Shown here in pieces: positions 34,036 through 43,484 of a stretch of DNA of 64,000 bases (position 1 is its first letter; each line of letters begins with the position of its first letter). The notes under the pieces were generated by a model. It was not told the origin of the DNA, did not search any database, and saw nothing but the letters and a program-made list of their open reading frames with translations. The DNA is taken from positions 124,001 through 188,000 of the forward strand of contig NZ_QGNX01000002.1 in the NCBI RefSeq assembly GCF_003265325.1, written 5' to 3'. The stretch comes from Oceanibium sediminis. Lineage in GTDB: Bacteria > Pseudomonadota > Alphaproteobacteria > Rhodobacterales > Rhodobacteraceae. A program made the translations under genes and the position numbers.

Positions 34036-36633
34036 ATGCGCACCGAAACCGCCCCGACCATCCGCCTGAAGGACTACACGCCGCCGGCCTACCTGGTGGA
34101 CAGCGTTCACCTGACCTTCGCGCTGCACCCCACGGCAACCCGTGTGACTGCGCGGCTTGCGATGCGCGTGAACCCCGCCGCGGCCCCCGGGCAGGACCTG
34201 GCGCTGGATGGCGAGGCGATGGAGCTGATCTCCGCCGCGATCGACGGGGTGAAGGTTTCGCCAAACGTCACGAAGACCGGGCTTGTCCTGCCCGCCGCCG
34301 AGCTGCCCGGCGACAGTTTCGAATGGGTGTGCGAGACCGAGATCAGCCCCGAAACCAACACCGCGCTGGAAGGGCTCTACATGTCCAAGGGCATGTACTG
34401 CACCCAGTGCGAGGCCGAGGGCTTTCGCAAGATCACCTATTTCCCCGACCGCCCCGACGTGATGTCCGTCTACACCGTGCGGATCGAGGGGGAGCAGCCG
34501 GTGCTGCTGTCCAACGGCAATCCCACCGCGTCCGGCCCCGGCTGGGCGGAATGGCACGACCCGCATCCCAAGCCCAGCTACCTGTTCGCGCTGGTGGCCG
34601 GGGATCTCGTGTCCCACAACGACAGTTTCACCACCCGGTCGGGGCGGGATGTGGCACTGAAGATCTTCGTACGCCCCGGGGACGAGGGTCGCTGCGCCTA
34701 CGCGATGGACGCGCTGAAACGCTCCATGAAATGGGACGAGGATGTCTACCGCCTGGAATACGACCTCGACCTGTTCATGATCGTCGCGGTGGACGACTTC
34801 AACATGGGCGCGATGGAGAACAAGGGGCTGAACATATTCAACTCCAAGTATGTCCTGGCCAGCCCCGAGACCGCGACAGACCTGGATTACGAGCTGATCG
34901 AGGGCATCATCGCCCATGAGTATTTCCACAACTGGACCGGCAACCGCATCACCTGCCGCGACTGGTTCCAGCTGTGCCTGAAGGAAGGGCTGACCGTCTA
35001 TCGCGACCAGCAGTTCAGCGCCGACCAACGCTCAGCCCCGGTGCAGCGCATCGGCAACGTGGCCGCCCTGCGCGCCCGCCAGTTCCGCGAGGACGCCGGC
35101 CCCCTGGCCCACCCCGTGCGCCCCGAGGAATATATCGAGATCAACAATTTCTACACCGCCACCGTCTATGAAAAGGGGGCGGAGGTGATCGGCATGCTGC
35201 ATTCCCTGATCGGGGATGAGGCCTATCACCGTGGCATGGACCGCTATTTCGAGGTGCACGACAACCAGGCCCTGACCATCGAGGACTGGATCGCCAACTT
35301 CGAAGCGGTGACGAACCGTGACCTGTCGCAATTCGCGCGCTGGTACGCGCAGGCGGGCACCCCCCGCGTCACCGTTGAGGAAGCCTGGGACGGCGCCACG
35401 CTGAAGCTGACGTTCCGCCAATCCACCCCGCCGACACCGGGCCAGCCCGAGAAATCCCCGCTGGTGCTGCCACTGGCGATCGGCGTGCTCTGGCCCGATG
35501 GCAGCGAGGCGATGGAGACCCGCCTGCTTGAGATCTCGGAAGCGGAGCAAACGGTGGAACTGGAACTGAACGATCGTCCAGTCAATGTCACCGGTGCGCC
35601 CATCCCCTCGATCAACCGCGGTTTTTCGGCCCCCATCATCCTGGAGCAGACCGTCGGCACGGAGCGCCACGCCTTCCTGCTGGCCCACGACACGGACCCG
35701 TTCAACCGCTGGGAATCGGGGCGCGCCTACCTGCGCGACATGCTGGTGCGCATGGTGCAGGACGCGGACCTCGCGCCCGACGCCGCGCTGCTCGACGGGT
35801 TGCTCGCGGTGCTGGACGACACCGCGCTCGACCCGGCGTTCAAGGCGCTGGCGCTCGGCTTTCCGTCGATCGACGACATCTTCCTGGATCTGCGCAAGAC
35901 CGGCGCACGGCCCGATCCGCAGGTCATCTCGGATGCGCGCACGCGCCTCGACCGGGCGCTGGCGGCGCATGTTCCGGGCCTTGCCGACCGCCTCGGCCAG
36001 CTTGCGGTGCCCGGTCCCTACACACCGGATGCGGCGGCGGCGGGCAAGCGCGCGCTGTCGGGCCGGCTGCTCGGCCTTGTCAGCCGGCTGGAGCCTGACG
36101 CGGCAACGGCGCGGGCCACTTTCGCCGCAGCCGACAACATGACCCAGTCGATGCAGGCGCTGGAAATCCTGATCCGGGAAGGCCAGGCCAAGGACGCGCT
36201 GGCAAGCTTTCATCAGCGCTGGCAGGGCAACGCGGGCGTCATCGACAAGTGGTTTTCCGCGCAGGCCCGCGCGACCCCCGCGAAACAGGCGGTGGAGGCG
36301 GTGCGCGCCCTGACCGCCCACCCGGATTTCGACTACAAGACCCCGAACCGCTTCCGCGCGCTGATCGGCGGCTTCGCGGCCGGGAACGTCACCGGCTTCC
36401 ACCGCGCCGACGGAGAGGGTTATCGCCTGCTCGCCGATTGGGTCGTGACGCTGGATCCGATCAACCCGCAGACGGCGGCGCGCATGGCCGGCCTTTTCGA
36501 AAGCTGGCGTCAGTACGACGAACCCCGCCAGGCGCTTATGCTCGCCCAGCTTCAGCGCATCGCGGACCTGCCGGGCCTGTCCAAGGACACCGGAGAGATC
36601 GTTTCGCGCATCCTCGACGCCCCGGCGGCCTAG
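34036..36633 (+). CDS. pepN: Aminopeptidase N
   Basis: M1-family zinc aminopeptidase of 865 residues. FNMGAMENKGLN carries the GAMEN exopeptidase motif (about residue 258), and IIAHEYFHNWTGNRITCRDWF carries HEXXH (about 294) with the third ligand Glu in LKEGLTVYRDQ 18 residues later. The C-terminal helical superhelix domain is typical of the E. coli type. ATG 34036 gives the usual short N-terminus before LKDYTPPAYLVDSV. Acts in the cytoplasm on peptide N-termini. Confidence 0.95.
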   Translation: MRTETAPTIRLKDYTPPAYLVDSVHLTFALHPTATRVTARLAMRVNPAAAPGQDLALDGEAMELISAAIDGVKVSPNVTKTGLVLPAAELPGDSFEWVCETEISPETNTALEGLYMSKGMYCTQCEAEGFRKITYFPDRPDVMSVYTVRIEGEQPVLLSNGNPTASGPGWAEWHDPHPKPSYLFALVAGDLVSHNDSFTTRSGRDVALKIFVRPGDEGRCAYAMDALKRSMKWDEDVYRLEYDLDLFMIVAVDDFNMGAMENKGLNIFNSKYVLASPETATDLDYELIEGIIAHEYFHNWTGNRITCRDWFQLCLKEGLTVYRDQQFSADQRSAPVQRIGNVAALRARQFREDAGPLAHPVRPEEYIEINNFYTATVYEKGAEVIGMLHSLIGDEAYHRGMDRYFEVHDNQALTIEDWIANFEAVTNRDLSQFARWYAQAGTPRVTVEEAWDGATLKLTFRQSTPPTPGQPEKSPLVLPLAIGVLWPDGSEAMETRLLEISEAEQTVELELNDRPVNVTGAPIPSINRGFSAPIILEQTVGTERHAFLLAHDTDPFNRWESGRAYLRDMLVRMVQDADLAPDAALLDGLLAVLDDTALDPAFKALALGFPSIDDIFLDLRKTGARPDPQVISDARTRLDRALAAHVPGLADRLGQLAVPGPYTPDAAAAGKRALSGRLLGLVSRLEPDAATARATFAAADNMTQSMQALEILIREGQAKDALASFHQRWQGNAGVIDKWFSAQARATPAKQAVEAVRALTAHPDFDYKTPNRFRALIGGFAAGNVTGFHRADGEGYRLLADWVVTLDPINPQTAARMAGLFESWRQYDEPRQALMLAQLQRIADLPGLSKDTGEIVSRILDAPAA

Positions 36634-36954
36634 CGCCGCCCAAAGCGACTCGCCCCTGCCGGACACCGGCGCGCCGCCCTTCGCGCGCGCTCCGGAAGGA
36701 CCCCGCTGACGCAGCGGCCAGGGCCGAAAGGCCGCCGGCGCGCGCATCAGCTTGGCGCTGACGCACGGCAAGCGGCGCTGAGGCCCGTTGTTTTCCGGGC
36801 TTGCCTTGGTTTTGCGCATCTTGCCCCATTTGTGGCCCGATTGCCCAAAGCCCGGCATCGCCGCACCATATTGCCCCGCCAGAGTACACCGAGGTCAACA
36901 GGTTGGAGACGCCCGGAGCGCCGCGATACCAGCCCCCAGATGTGGAGTATGTAG
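36634..36954. other. Intergenic stretch between pepN and a hypothetical gene
   Basis: 321 bp with no convincing frame. At 36722-36733 there is GGCC-GAAA-GGCC, a short hairpin with a GNRA tetraloop, possibly part of the pepN transcript end. The right half is less GC-rich (GTTGTTTTCCGGGCTTGCC), likely holding the promoter of the gene at 36955. Nothing else seen. Confidence 0.4.
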
Positions 36955-37374
36955 ATGAATGTGCAGGCAGCCATACCCGTCGGCGAACCGGTCCGGATCC
37001 GCCCGATGACAGAACTCGACGACCCCCGTATCGCCGCGAGCGGCATCCTCAACGCGCTGCTCGACATCGACGGCCACGTCACCCGGGAGCGCCAGAGCGC
37101 GGTGCTCGACACGCTTTCCAGGACCTTCCTGATCGATGACGAGGAAGCCCGCGAACTGGCCATCATGGGCGCCTGGATCGCCGCGCAGGCCGACTCCCCC
37201 GAGGAAGCCGTCTTCACCCTGAGCCGCCGCCTGCGCAACATGCGCGCCCCCGAAGCGCAAGCCGTCTCGGGCACCATGCGCGCGATGATCGACGTGGTCA
37301 TGAGCGACGCGAACGGCAGGCTTTCCCGCCCGGTCCAGAACGCCCTGACCGCCGCCACTACAGGACACGCCTGA
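36955..37374 (+). CDS. Hypothetical protein, possibly TerB-like helical fold
   Basis: A 139-residue acidic, all-helical protein beginning MNVQAAIPVGEPVRIRPM. A segment DGHVTRERQSAVLDTLSRTFLIDDEEARELAIMGAWIAAQ (residues about 37-76) resembles TerB-type tellurite-resistance helices by pattern only. There is no signal peptide or membrane segment. It stands alone between pepN and gatB. I do not assign a function. Confidence 0.6.
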   Translation: MNVQAAIPVGEPVRIRPMTELDDPRIAASGILNALLDIDGHVTRERQSAVLDTLSRTFLIDDEEARELAIMGAWIAAQADSPEEAVFTLSRRLRNMRAPEAQAVSGTMRAMIDVVMSDANGRLSRPVQNALTAATTGHA

Positions 37375-37569
37375 TCCCGTTGCGCCCCGGGGGACGGGCT
37401 GGTCCCGGCCGGTGCATTGGGGCGCCGTGCCGGGGCCACGCAGTATCCTGACCTCTCCCCCCACCGGCACAAGCGGTAACGACAGGCGGCGCGCCCGCGT
37501 ACCCCCTTCCCCTTGCCGCGCCTCTCCGCTAAACCCCCGGCCAGACCGCCGCATGTTGGAGAGTTGCCC

Positions 37570-39081
37570 ATGACCGCCCTCACCTATTCCGAGCCCAAGC
37601 CCAAAGTCATCGCGGGGGCGCGCGACGATTGGGAAATCGTGATCGGGATGGAGGTGCATGCCCAGGTGAAGTCCACCGCCAAGCTGTTCTCCGGCGCGTC
37701 CACCCAATTCGGGGCGGAACCCAACACCAATGTCGCGCTGGTCGACGCGGCCATGCCCGGCATGCTGCCCGTCATCAACGAATACTGCGTCGAGCAGGCC
37801 GTGCGCACGGGCCTTGGCCTGAAGGCGGACATCAACCTGTTCAGCCAGTTCGATCGCAAGAACTACTTCTACCCCGACCTGCCGCAGGGCTATCAGATCT
37901 CCCAGCTCTACCACCCCATCGTGGGTGAGGGTGAGGTGATCGTGGACATGGAGCCCGGCGTCGCGCGCAAGGTGCGGATCGAGCGGATCCACCTGGAGCA
38001 GGACGCGGGCAAGTCGATCCACGACATGGATCCGACCATGTCCTTCGTCGACCTCAACCGCACCGGCGTGGCGCTGATGGAAATCGTCTCGCGCCCCGAT
38101 ATCCGTGGGCCTGAGGAAGCAGCGGAATACCTGCGCAAGCTGCGCCAGATCCTGCGCTACCTCGGCACCTGTGATGGGAACATGCAGGAAGGCTCGATGC
38201 GCGCGGACGTGAACGTGTCGGTCTGCCGCCCCGGCGATTACGAGAAATACCAGGCAACGCAGAACTTCTCGCACCTCGGCACAAGGTGTGAGATCAAGAA
38301 CATGAACTCCATGCGGTTCATCCAGCAGGCTATCGAGTACGAGGCGCGGCGCCAGATCGCCATCCTGGAAGACGGCGGCACGGTCGACCAGGAAACCCGC
38401 CTGTACGACGCGAACAAGGGCGAAACCCGCTCCATGCGTTCCAAGGAAGAAGCGCATGACTACCGCTATTTCCCCGATCCCGACCTGCTGCCGTTGACCA
38501 TCGAGCAGGCCTGGGTGGACCAGATCAAGGCCAGCCTGCCCGAACTGCCCGATGAAAAGAAGGCACGCTTCGTGCTCGACTACGGCATGACCGAATATGA
38601 CGCCAGCGTCCTGACGGCGGAAACCGCCAACGCCACCTTCTTCGAGGAAGTGGCGAAGGGGCGCGACGGCAAGCAGGCCGCGAACTGGGTCATCAACGAA
38701 CTGTTCGGCCGCCTGAACAAGGAAGGCCACGGGATCGCCGACAGCCCGATCTCGGCCGCGCAACTGGGCGGCGTGATCGACCTGATCGCCAAGGGCGACA
38801 TTTCCGGCAAGATCGCCAAGGACCTGTTCGAGATCCTCTGGACCGAAGGCGGCGACCCGGCGGAGATCGTCGAATCCCGCGGCATGAAGCAGGTCACCGA
38901 CACCGGCGCGATCGAGGCCGAGCTCGACAAGATCATCGCCGACAATCCCGCTCAGGTCGAAAAAGCCAAGGACAACCCCAAGCTTGCGGGCTGGTTCGTC
39001 GGCCAGGTGATGAAGGCCACCGGGGGCAAGGCCAACCCGAAGGCCGTGAACGACCTGGTGGCAAGCAAGCTCGGCCAGTAA
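37570..39081 (+). CDS. gatB: Aspartyl/glutamyl-tRNA(Asn/Gln) amidotransferase subunit B
   Basis: Converts Glu-tRNA-Gln (and Asp-tRNA-Asn) to the amidated forms together with GatC and GatA. The 503-residue product has [24 protein letters not shown] near the N-terminus, [19 protein letters not shown] with the catalytic domain signature, and a C-terminal YqeY-like helical domain ending [22 protein letters not shown] 37570 is chosen over the earlier in-frame 37513. GatA and GatC are not in the window. Confidence 0.96.
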   Translation: MTALTYSEPKPKVIAGARDDWEIVIGMEVHAQVKSTAKLFSGASTQFGAEPNTNVALVDAAMPGMLPVINEYCVEQAVRTGLGLKADINLFSQFDRKNYFYPDLPQGYQISQLYHPIVGEGEVIVDMEPGVARKVRIERIHLEQDAGKSIHDMDPTMSFVDLNRTGVALMEIVSRPDIRGPEEAAEYLRKLRQILRYLGTCDGNMQEGSMRADVNVSVCRPGDYEKYQATQNFSHLGTRCEIKNMNSMRFIQQAIEYEARRQIAILEDGGTVDQETRLYDANKGETRSMRSKEEAHDYRYFPDPDLLPLTIEQAWVDQIKASLPELPDEKKARFVLDYGMTEYDASVLTAETANATFFEEVAKGRDGKQAANWVINELFGRLNKEGHGIADSPISAAQLGGVIDLIAKGDISGKIAKDLFEILWTEGGDPAEIVESRGMKQVTDTGAIEAELDKIIADNPAQVEKAKDNPKLAGWFVGQVMKATGGKANPKAVNDLVASKLGQ

Positions 39082-39256
39082 GGCCCCGATCAGCCGCGCG
39101 GCGCACCAGTGCCGCGCGCGCCAGGCCCCTCTCCAGGGCCCCGAGGCGAAAACCTGCTGCCGGGGCCGGCCCATTGCCCCACGCATCCCCGCGGCTGTTC
39201 CCCTAGCCGTGCAATCGTGTATCTTGCGGGTCCGATTCCAACGCCAAGGTTCGCCC

Positions 39257-39604
39257 ATGCAAAACTTTGAATACCGCATCATCCCCGCCCCTCGCCGCGC
39301 CAAGCGGGCCAAGGGCGCGCGGACCCCGTCAGACCGCTATGCGCGCACCCTCACCGACCTGGTCAACGCCGAGGCCGCCGAGGGCTGGGAATACCTGCGC
39401 GCCGATACGCTGCCGGTGGATGAAAAGCAGGGCATGCTGAGTTCCGCGAAAGAGGTTTTCCAGACCGTCCTGGTGTTCCGTCGCGAAAGATCGGCCAGCG
39501 CGCCGGCCAAGGGCGCGTCGGCCTCCGTCCGCCCGATCCGCGCCGAGCCGGGCGCGCCCTCGCCCGCGATGCCGCTCGGCCCCGCCGCCCGGACCGAGGA
39601 CTGA
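39257..39604 (+). CDS. DUF4177 domain protein
   Basis: A 115-residue protein. The first 75 residues (MQNFEYRIIPAPRRAKRAKG...) contain the DUF4177 pattern: beta-strand FEYRIIPAP, then LNAEAAEGWEYLRADTLPV-like and VFQTVLVFRRE. The remaining 40 residues are Ala/Pro-rich and probably disordered. Function of the family is unknown. The start at ATG 39257 fits the domain boundary. Confidence 0.78.
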   Translation: MQNFEYRIIPAPRRAKRAKGARTPSDRYARTLTDLVNAEAAEGWEYLRADTLPVDEKQGMLSSAKEVFQTVLVFRRERSASAPAKGASASVRPIRAEPGAPSPAMPLGPAARTED

Positions 39605-39653
39605 GCGCGCCCCGTCCGCCATGCGCGGACCATGGTGCGCTGATCAGGCGGCC

Positions 39654-39914
39654 CTAGGGCGCCGCCACGTCCAGGGCAAGCGCGTGAACCGGTCCGGCCA
39701 TCTCCTCTGAGAGGACCTTCATCACCATGCGCTGGCGCGCCACACGGCCCTGCCCGGCAAAGGCGGCGGCGCGGATCTTCACGTTGAAATGGGTCTGCAC
39801 GCCCTCGCGGAACCCGCCGTGGCCACGATGGCTTTCGCTGTCGTCCACCACCTCAAGCAGGGTCGGCGCGAAGGCATCACGGAGTTTTTGTTCAATAATC
39901 TCAGCGGTGGTCAT
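39654..39914 (-). CDS. bolA: BolA-family protein
   Basis: An 86-residue BolA/IbaG-type protein, which works with monothiol glutaredoxin in Fe-S and iron homeostasis. SESHRGHGGFREGVQTHFNV holds the conserved cluster-binding region and RVARQRMVMKVLSEEMAGPVHALAL the helix-turn-helix-like end. ATG 39914 (MTTAEIIEQKL) is the usual start. It is divergent from the J-domain gene across 137 bp, as seen in many alphaproteobacteria. Confidence 0.92.
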   Translation of the reverse strand: MTTAEIIEQKLRDAFAPTLLEVVDDSESHRGHGGFREGVQTHFNVKIRAAAFAGQGRVARQRMVMKVLSEEMAGPVHALALDVAAP

Positions 39915-40051
39915 GGCTTGCCTCAACTTGGTCGAAAACCGCCCTTGGCGCGGCTCTCAGAACCATTAAACTGTTGCCCTCGACTCGGAAACCCCGGACG
40001 CAGACACAGAACAAACCAGGGTCAGGCCCGACGTCAGGAAGGAGCAGGTTC

Positions 40052-40693
40052 ATGAAGCGCAAATCGCCGTTCGAATTCGATATCTCGGTCTCGGCCGACA
40101 AGAAGCGCCGCGCACGCGCGCGCGGCATGAGCGGCGCTGTCGAAAGCTCCAGCCGCGTTTGCGAACATCCCGGCTGCGACAATGCGGGCAAGTACCGCGC
40201 CCCGAAGTCGCCCGACAACCTGGACGAATTTCACTGGTTCTGCCTCGACCACGTGCGCGCCTACAACCTGAAATGGAACTTCTTCGAGAACCACTCCGAG
40301 GCGGAGCTCGAAAAGCAATTCGCCGCCGACCGCGTCTGGGAACGCCCCACGAAACCCTTCAAGAACGGCACCGAGGGCCACCCCGAGGGCCGCGCCTGGC
40401 AGCGCTTCGGCTTTGACGACCCGCTGGAGGTTCTGGGCGACAAGGGCACGCAGAACGGCGCAGGTACGGCACAGCTGAACCAACGCCGCCTGCCCGCGAC
40501 CGAGCGCAAGGCGCTGACCATCCTCGACGCGCCCGACACCTCCACCAAGGCGGAACTGCGCAAGGCCTACAAGGCCCTGGTCAAGGTGCTGCACCCTGAC
40601 ATGAACGGCGGCAAGCGCGACGACGAGGACCGCCTGGCCGAGGTCGTCTGGGCCTGGGACCAGGTCAAGGACAGCCGCAGCTTCAAGGACTGA
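40052..40693 (+). CDS. J-domain protein with N-terminal cysteine/histidine cluster
   Basis: A 213-residue protein with the J domain at its C-terminus: RKALTILDAPDTSTKAELRKAYKALVKVLHPDMNGGKRDDEDR, where HPD is the Hsp70-stimulating motif. The N-terminal part has VCEHPGCDNAGKYRAP and HWFCLDHVRAYN, whose three Cys and one His look like a zinc site. ATG 40052 has AAGGAG upstream. The unusual order sets it apart from DnaJ. Paired with bolA across a divergent promoter in Rhodobacteraceae. Confidence 0.87.
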   Translation: MKRKSPFEFDISVSADKKRRARARGMSGAVESSSRVCEHPGCDNAGKYRAPKSPDNLDEFHWFCLDHVRAYNLKWNFFENHSEAELEKQFAADRVWERPTKPFKNGTEGHPEGRAWQRFGFDDPLEVLGDKGTQNGAGTAQLNQRRLPATERKALTILDAPDTSTKAELRKAYKALVKVLHPDMNGGKRDDEDRLAEVVWAWDQVKDSRSFKD

Positions 40694-40699
40694 GGGCGC

Positions 40700-41392
40700 T
40701 CAGACCTCTCGCACCTGGTCCGAGGCGAGCAGATCGGCAATCGCCCCGGGCAGGGTCAGCCCGTCCGCCACCTTCGCGTCCAGCGCCTCCTCAAGTGCGG
40801 CAATTTCGCAGAGGCGCGCGATCACCGTGTCAATCAGCGCAAAAGGCACGACGACGACGCCATCTGCGTCCGCAACGATCATGTCGCCGCTCGCAACCGG
40901 ATGCCCGCCAACGGTGACCGGCTGTCCGATCGTTCCCGGCCCCTTGGAAAAAGGCGAGTTCGGGCTGAGCCCCTGACAGAACAGCGGCAAGCCGACATCC
41001 TGAATCCCCACCAGGTCCCGCGCCAGCCCATCCGTGACAATCCCGGCGGCGCCCGCGTTGCGCGCCATGCCGCACACCCTGTCGCCCAGAGTCGCGCACC
41101 CCAGCCAAGGCCCGGTCGCATGAACGATGACATCCCCCGCCTGTACCTGCGACAGCGCGCCCATAAGCGCCAGCAGATCCGCCGGCCCGCTGTCACAGGT
41201 CAGCGCCGGCCCCACCAGCCGTGCGGCGAGTCCGGGCAGCGGTTTGATACGGTAGTCGAGCGCGCCGCTCCCGCCCATCGCATCCGCGACGAACCCCGTC
41301 GGCACCTCGCGAAACGCATCGATCTGTTCCACGGTGGGGCGATTGCGCCGCCCCCGCGGCAGGATGCTCAGAAGGGGTGGTTCCTCGATCAT
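40700..41392 (-). CDS. RraA-family protein
   Basis: A 230-residue protein of the RraA / HMG aldolase-like fold. [47 protein letters not shown] and [21 protein letters not shown] are the three family segments, with the substrate-binding Arg-Asp pair in LARDL. Family members are RNase E inhibitors or 4-hydroxy-4-methyl-2-oxoglutarate aldolases; the DADGVVVVP form is common to both. ATG 41392 has GCGAGG upstream and is preferred over TTG 41410. It is convergent with the J-domain gene, 6 bp apart. Confidence 0.85.
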   Translation of the reverse strand: MIEEPPLLSILPRGRRNRPTVEQIDAFREVPTGFVADAMGGSGALDYRIKPLPGLAARLVGPALTCDSGPADLLALMGALSQVQAGDVIVHATGPWLGCATLGDRVCGMARNAGAAGIVTDGLARDLVGIQDVGLPLFCQGLSPNSPFSKGPGTIGQPVTVGGHPVASGDMIVADADGVVVVPFALIDTVIARLCEIAALEEALDAKVADGLTLPGAIADLLASDQVREV

Positions 41393-41448
41393 ACAAAATC
41401 CTCGCTGCAAAGGAAGCCAAAGTTCACCTTGCCGCCGACCCGGTCAAG

Positions 41449-41500
41449 CCCCCCTTCCAAAGTCTGCAAATATCCCGGGGAGCACGAGGGGCTGGCCCGT
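41449..41500 (+). repeat. Dispersed intergenic palindromic repeat, diverged copy
   Basis: CCCCTTCCAAAGTCTGCAAA and TATCCCGGGGAGCACGAGGG share the core of the copies at 48049, 52534 and 59566. The hairpin arms differ from the 48049 copy at three places; at the base of the stem both arms changed together (G-C to A-T). It lies upstream of cobS. Confidence 0.75.
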
Positions 41501-41642
41501 CGTTCGGCGCCTCCCAGCCGGCGCACGATCAGCTCCAAACACGCCCCCCGCCCCGCCCATGTATTGCAACCCGGGCGGATTTCGTCCAAAGACGGGCAGG
41601 CTGGCGCTGCGCGCGCGGGCGCGACAGATGAGGAGCCGAACG

Positions 41643-42629
41643 ATGGCGGATGGTGCGATGGAATTGCCGAGCAAACCCGACGTGGACATGAACGTGGCCG
41701 AAGTCTTCGGCATTGACGTGTCGATGACCATCAAGGGCTTCACCGAAGGCTCCGACCGGGTGCCCGAGATCGACCCCGCCTATCGCTTCGACCGCGATAC
41801 TACCCTCGCGATCCTTGCGGGCTTCGCGCACAACCGCAGGGTCATGATCCAGGGCTATCACGGCACCGGCAAATCGACCCATATCGAGCAGGTCGCCGCG
41901 CGTCTGAACTGGCCCTGCGTGCGCGTGAACCTCGACAGTCACATCTCCAGGATCGACCTGATCGGCAAGGATGCGATCAAGCTGAAGGACGGCGTGCAGA
42001 TCACCGAGTTCCAGGAAGGCATCCTGCCCTGGGCGCTGCGCAACCCGGTCGCCATCGTCTTCGACGAGTACGACGCCGGGCGCCCGGACGTGATGTTCGT
42101 GATCCAGCGCGTGCTGGAGGTGGACGGCAAGCTGACGCTTCTGGACCAGAACAAGGTGATCCACCCGCACCCCTCGTTCCGCCTGTTCGCCACGGCCAAC
42201 ACCGTCGGCCTCGGCGACACGACCGGGCTTTACCACGGCACCCAACAGATCAACCAGGGCCAGATGGACCGCTGGTCGCTAGTCGCCACGCTGAACTACC
42301 TGCCCCATGATGACGAGGCGGCGATCGTGCTGGCCAAGAACCCCGGTTACGAGACCGATCAGGGCCGCAAGGTGGTCAGCCAGATGGTGACCGTCGCCGA
42401 CCTGACGCGTACAGCCTTCATGAACGGCGACCTGTCCACCGTGATGAGCCCGCGAACCGTCATCGCCTGGGCCCAGAACGCAGAGATATTCGGTGATGTC
42501 GGCTTCGCGTTCCGCCTGACCTTCCTGAACAAATGCGACGAGTTGGAGCGCGAGACGGTGGCCGAGTTCTACCAGCGCTGCTTTGACGAGGAACTGCCCG
42601 AAAGCGCGGCGAGCGTCAGCCTCGGCTAA
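41643..42629 (+). CDS. cobS: Aerobic cobaltochelatase subunit CobS
   Basis: AAA+ ATPase of the CobNST complex that inserts cobalt into hydrogenobyrinic acid a,c-diamide in aerobic cobalamin synthesis. The 328-residue product has Walker [20 protein letters not shown] (about residues 72-90), Walker [21 protein letters not shown] (about 138), and sensor 1 [14 protein letters not shown]. The N-terminal [14 protein letters not shown] is typical. ATG 41643 gives the usual N-terminus. Its partner cobT lies about 1.3 kb downstream, separated by an aquaporin and arsC. Confidence 0.95.
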   Translation: MADGAMELPSKPDVDMNVAEVFGIDVSMTIKGFTEGSDRVPEIDPAYRFDRDTTLAILAGFAHNRRVMIQGYHGTGKSTHIEQVAARLNWPCVRVNLDSHISRIDLIGKDAIKLKDGVQITEFQEGILPWALRNPVAIVFDEYDAGRPDVMFVIQRVLEVDGKLTLLDQNKVIHPHPSFRLFATANTVGLGDTTGLYHGTQQINQGQMDRWSLVATLNYLPHDDEAAIVLAKNPGYETDQGRKVVSQMVTVADLTRTAFMNGDLSTVMSPRTVIAWAQNAEIFGDVGFAFRLTFLNKCDELERETVAEFYQRCFDEELPESAASVSLG

Positions 42630-42640
42630 GGGGCGCAAGA

Positions 42641-42681
42641 CGCGCCCAGTCATCAAGATGTAAGGCGCGCCCAGTCATCAA
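42641..42681 (+). repeat. Two 16-bp direct repeats upstream of the aquaporin gene
   Basis: CGCGCCCAGTCATCAA occurs at 42641-42656 and again at 42666-42681, start-to-start 25 bp (about two and a half helical turns). They lie after cobS and 62-102 bp before the aquaporin start. They may be regulator sites or a simple local duplication. Confidence 0.75.
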
Positions 42682-42742
42682 AGCGTCATGGAAATGCGCC
42701 ATAGGGACGGCCCACGTCCCTATCCCGCGAGTCGCCTGCCCC

Positions 42743-43417
42743 ATGACCTACACCCTGAACCGTCGCCTGGTCGCCGAAGCCCTTGGCACCGCCTTCCTGG
42801 TGTGCACCGTCGTCGGTTCCGGCATCATGGCGGAAACCCTGACCGATGACGTGGCGCTGGCGCTCCTTGGCAACACGCTGCCGACCGGCGCGATCCTGAT
42901 CGTGCTGATCACCATGCTCGGGCCGCTGTCCGGGGCGCATTTCAACCCCGCCGTCACCCTGGCCTTCACCCTGCGCGGCGAACACCCCCGCGTCGAGGCG
43001 GCGCCCTATGTCGCCGCGCAGATCGCGGGCGGCATTTTTGGCACGCTCGCCGCGCATGCGATGTTCGACATCTCGATCCTGCAGGCCGGGCAGACCGTGC
43101 GCAGCGGGCCGCCTCAATGGTTCGCCGAGGTCGTGGCGACCTTCGGCCTGGTCGGCATGATCCTGGCGGTGCTGCGCTTCCAGGCCAGCGCCGTGGCCTG
43201 GTGTGTGGGGCTCTATATCACGGCGGCCTACTGGTTCACCGCCTCCACCTCTTTCGCCAATCCCGCCGTGGCCATCTCCCGCGCGCTGACGGACACGTTC
43301 TCGGGCATCCGGCCCGTCGACGTGCCCGGTTTCATCGCCGCCCAGCTGATCGGCGCGGCGCTTGCGGTCATGGTCGTCGGCTGGCTGTTGCACGACGAGG
43401 CGGCGCAGCGCCCTTGA
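42743..43417 (+). CDS. Aquaporin-family channel, AqpS-like
   Basis: A 224-residue major intrinsic protein with six membrane segments. Both pore motifs are present: HFNPAV (residues 67-72) and FANPAV (171-176). The residue directly after the second NPA, normally Arg in the selectivity filter, is Val176. Sinorhizobium meliloti AqpS, an arsenite exit channel paired with ArsC, is known for an unusual filter of this kind. Here arsC follows after 62 bp, so arsenite export is likely. It sits between cobS and cobT. Confidence 0.88.
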   Translation: MTYTLNRRLVAEALGTAFLVCTVVGSGIMAETLTDDVALALLGNTLPTGAILIVLITMLGPLSGAHFNPAVTLAFTLRGEHPRVEAAPYVAAQIAGGIFGTLAAHAMFDISILQAGQTVRSGPPQWFAEVVATFGLVGMILAVLRFQASAVAWCVGLYITAAYWFTASTSFANPAVAISRALTDTFSGIRPVDVPGFIAAQLIGAALAVMVVGWLLHDEAAQRP

Positions 43418-43460
43418 ACTGCCCGGCCCCGAGGGCGTAAAAATCCCCTGCAATGAAGTT

Positions 43461-43484
43461 CCCCAAAATGAGCCCCAAAATGAG
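43461..43484 (+). repeat. 12-bp perfect tandem duplication at the arsC start
   Basis: CCCCAAAATGAG occurs twice back to back (43461-43472, 43473-43484). It duplicates a possible start codon and adds four codons in frame to the longer arsC product. Confidence 0.85.

Noticed and set aside
36895-39312. An 805-codon minus-strand frame over gatB
   Set aside because: Antisense to a certain gene, low-complexity Arg/Gly/His content, no family resemblance.
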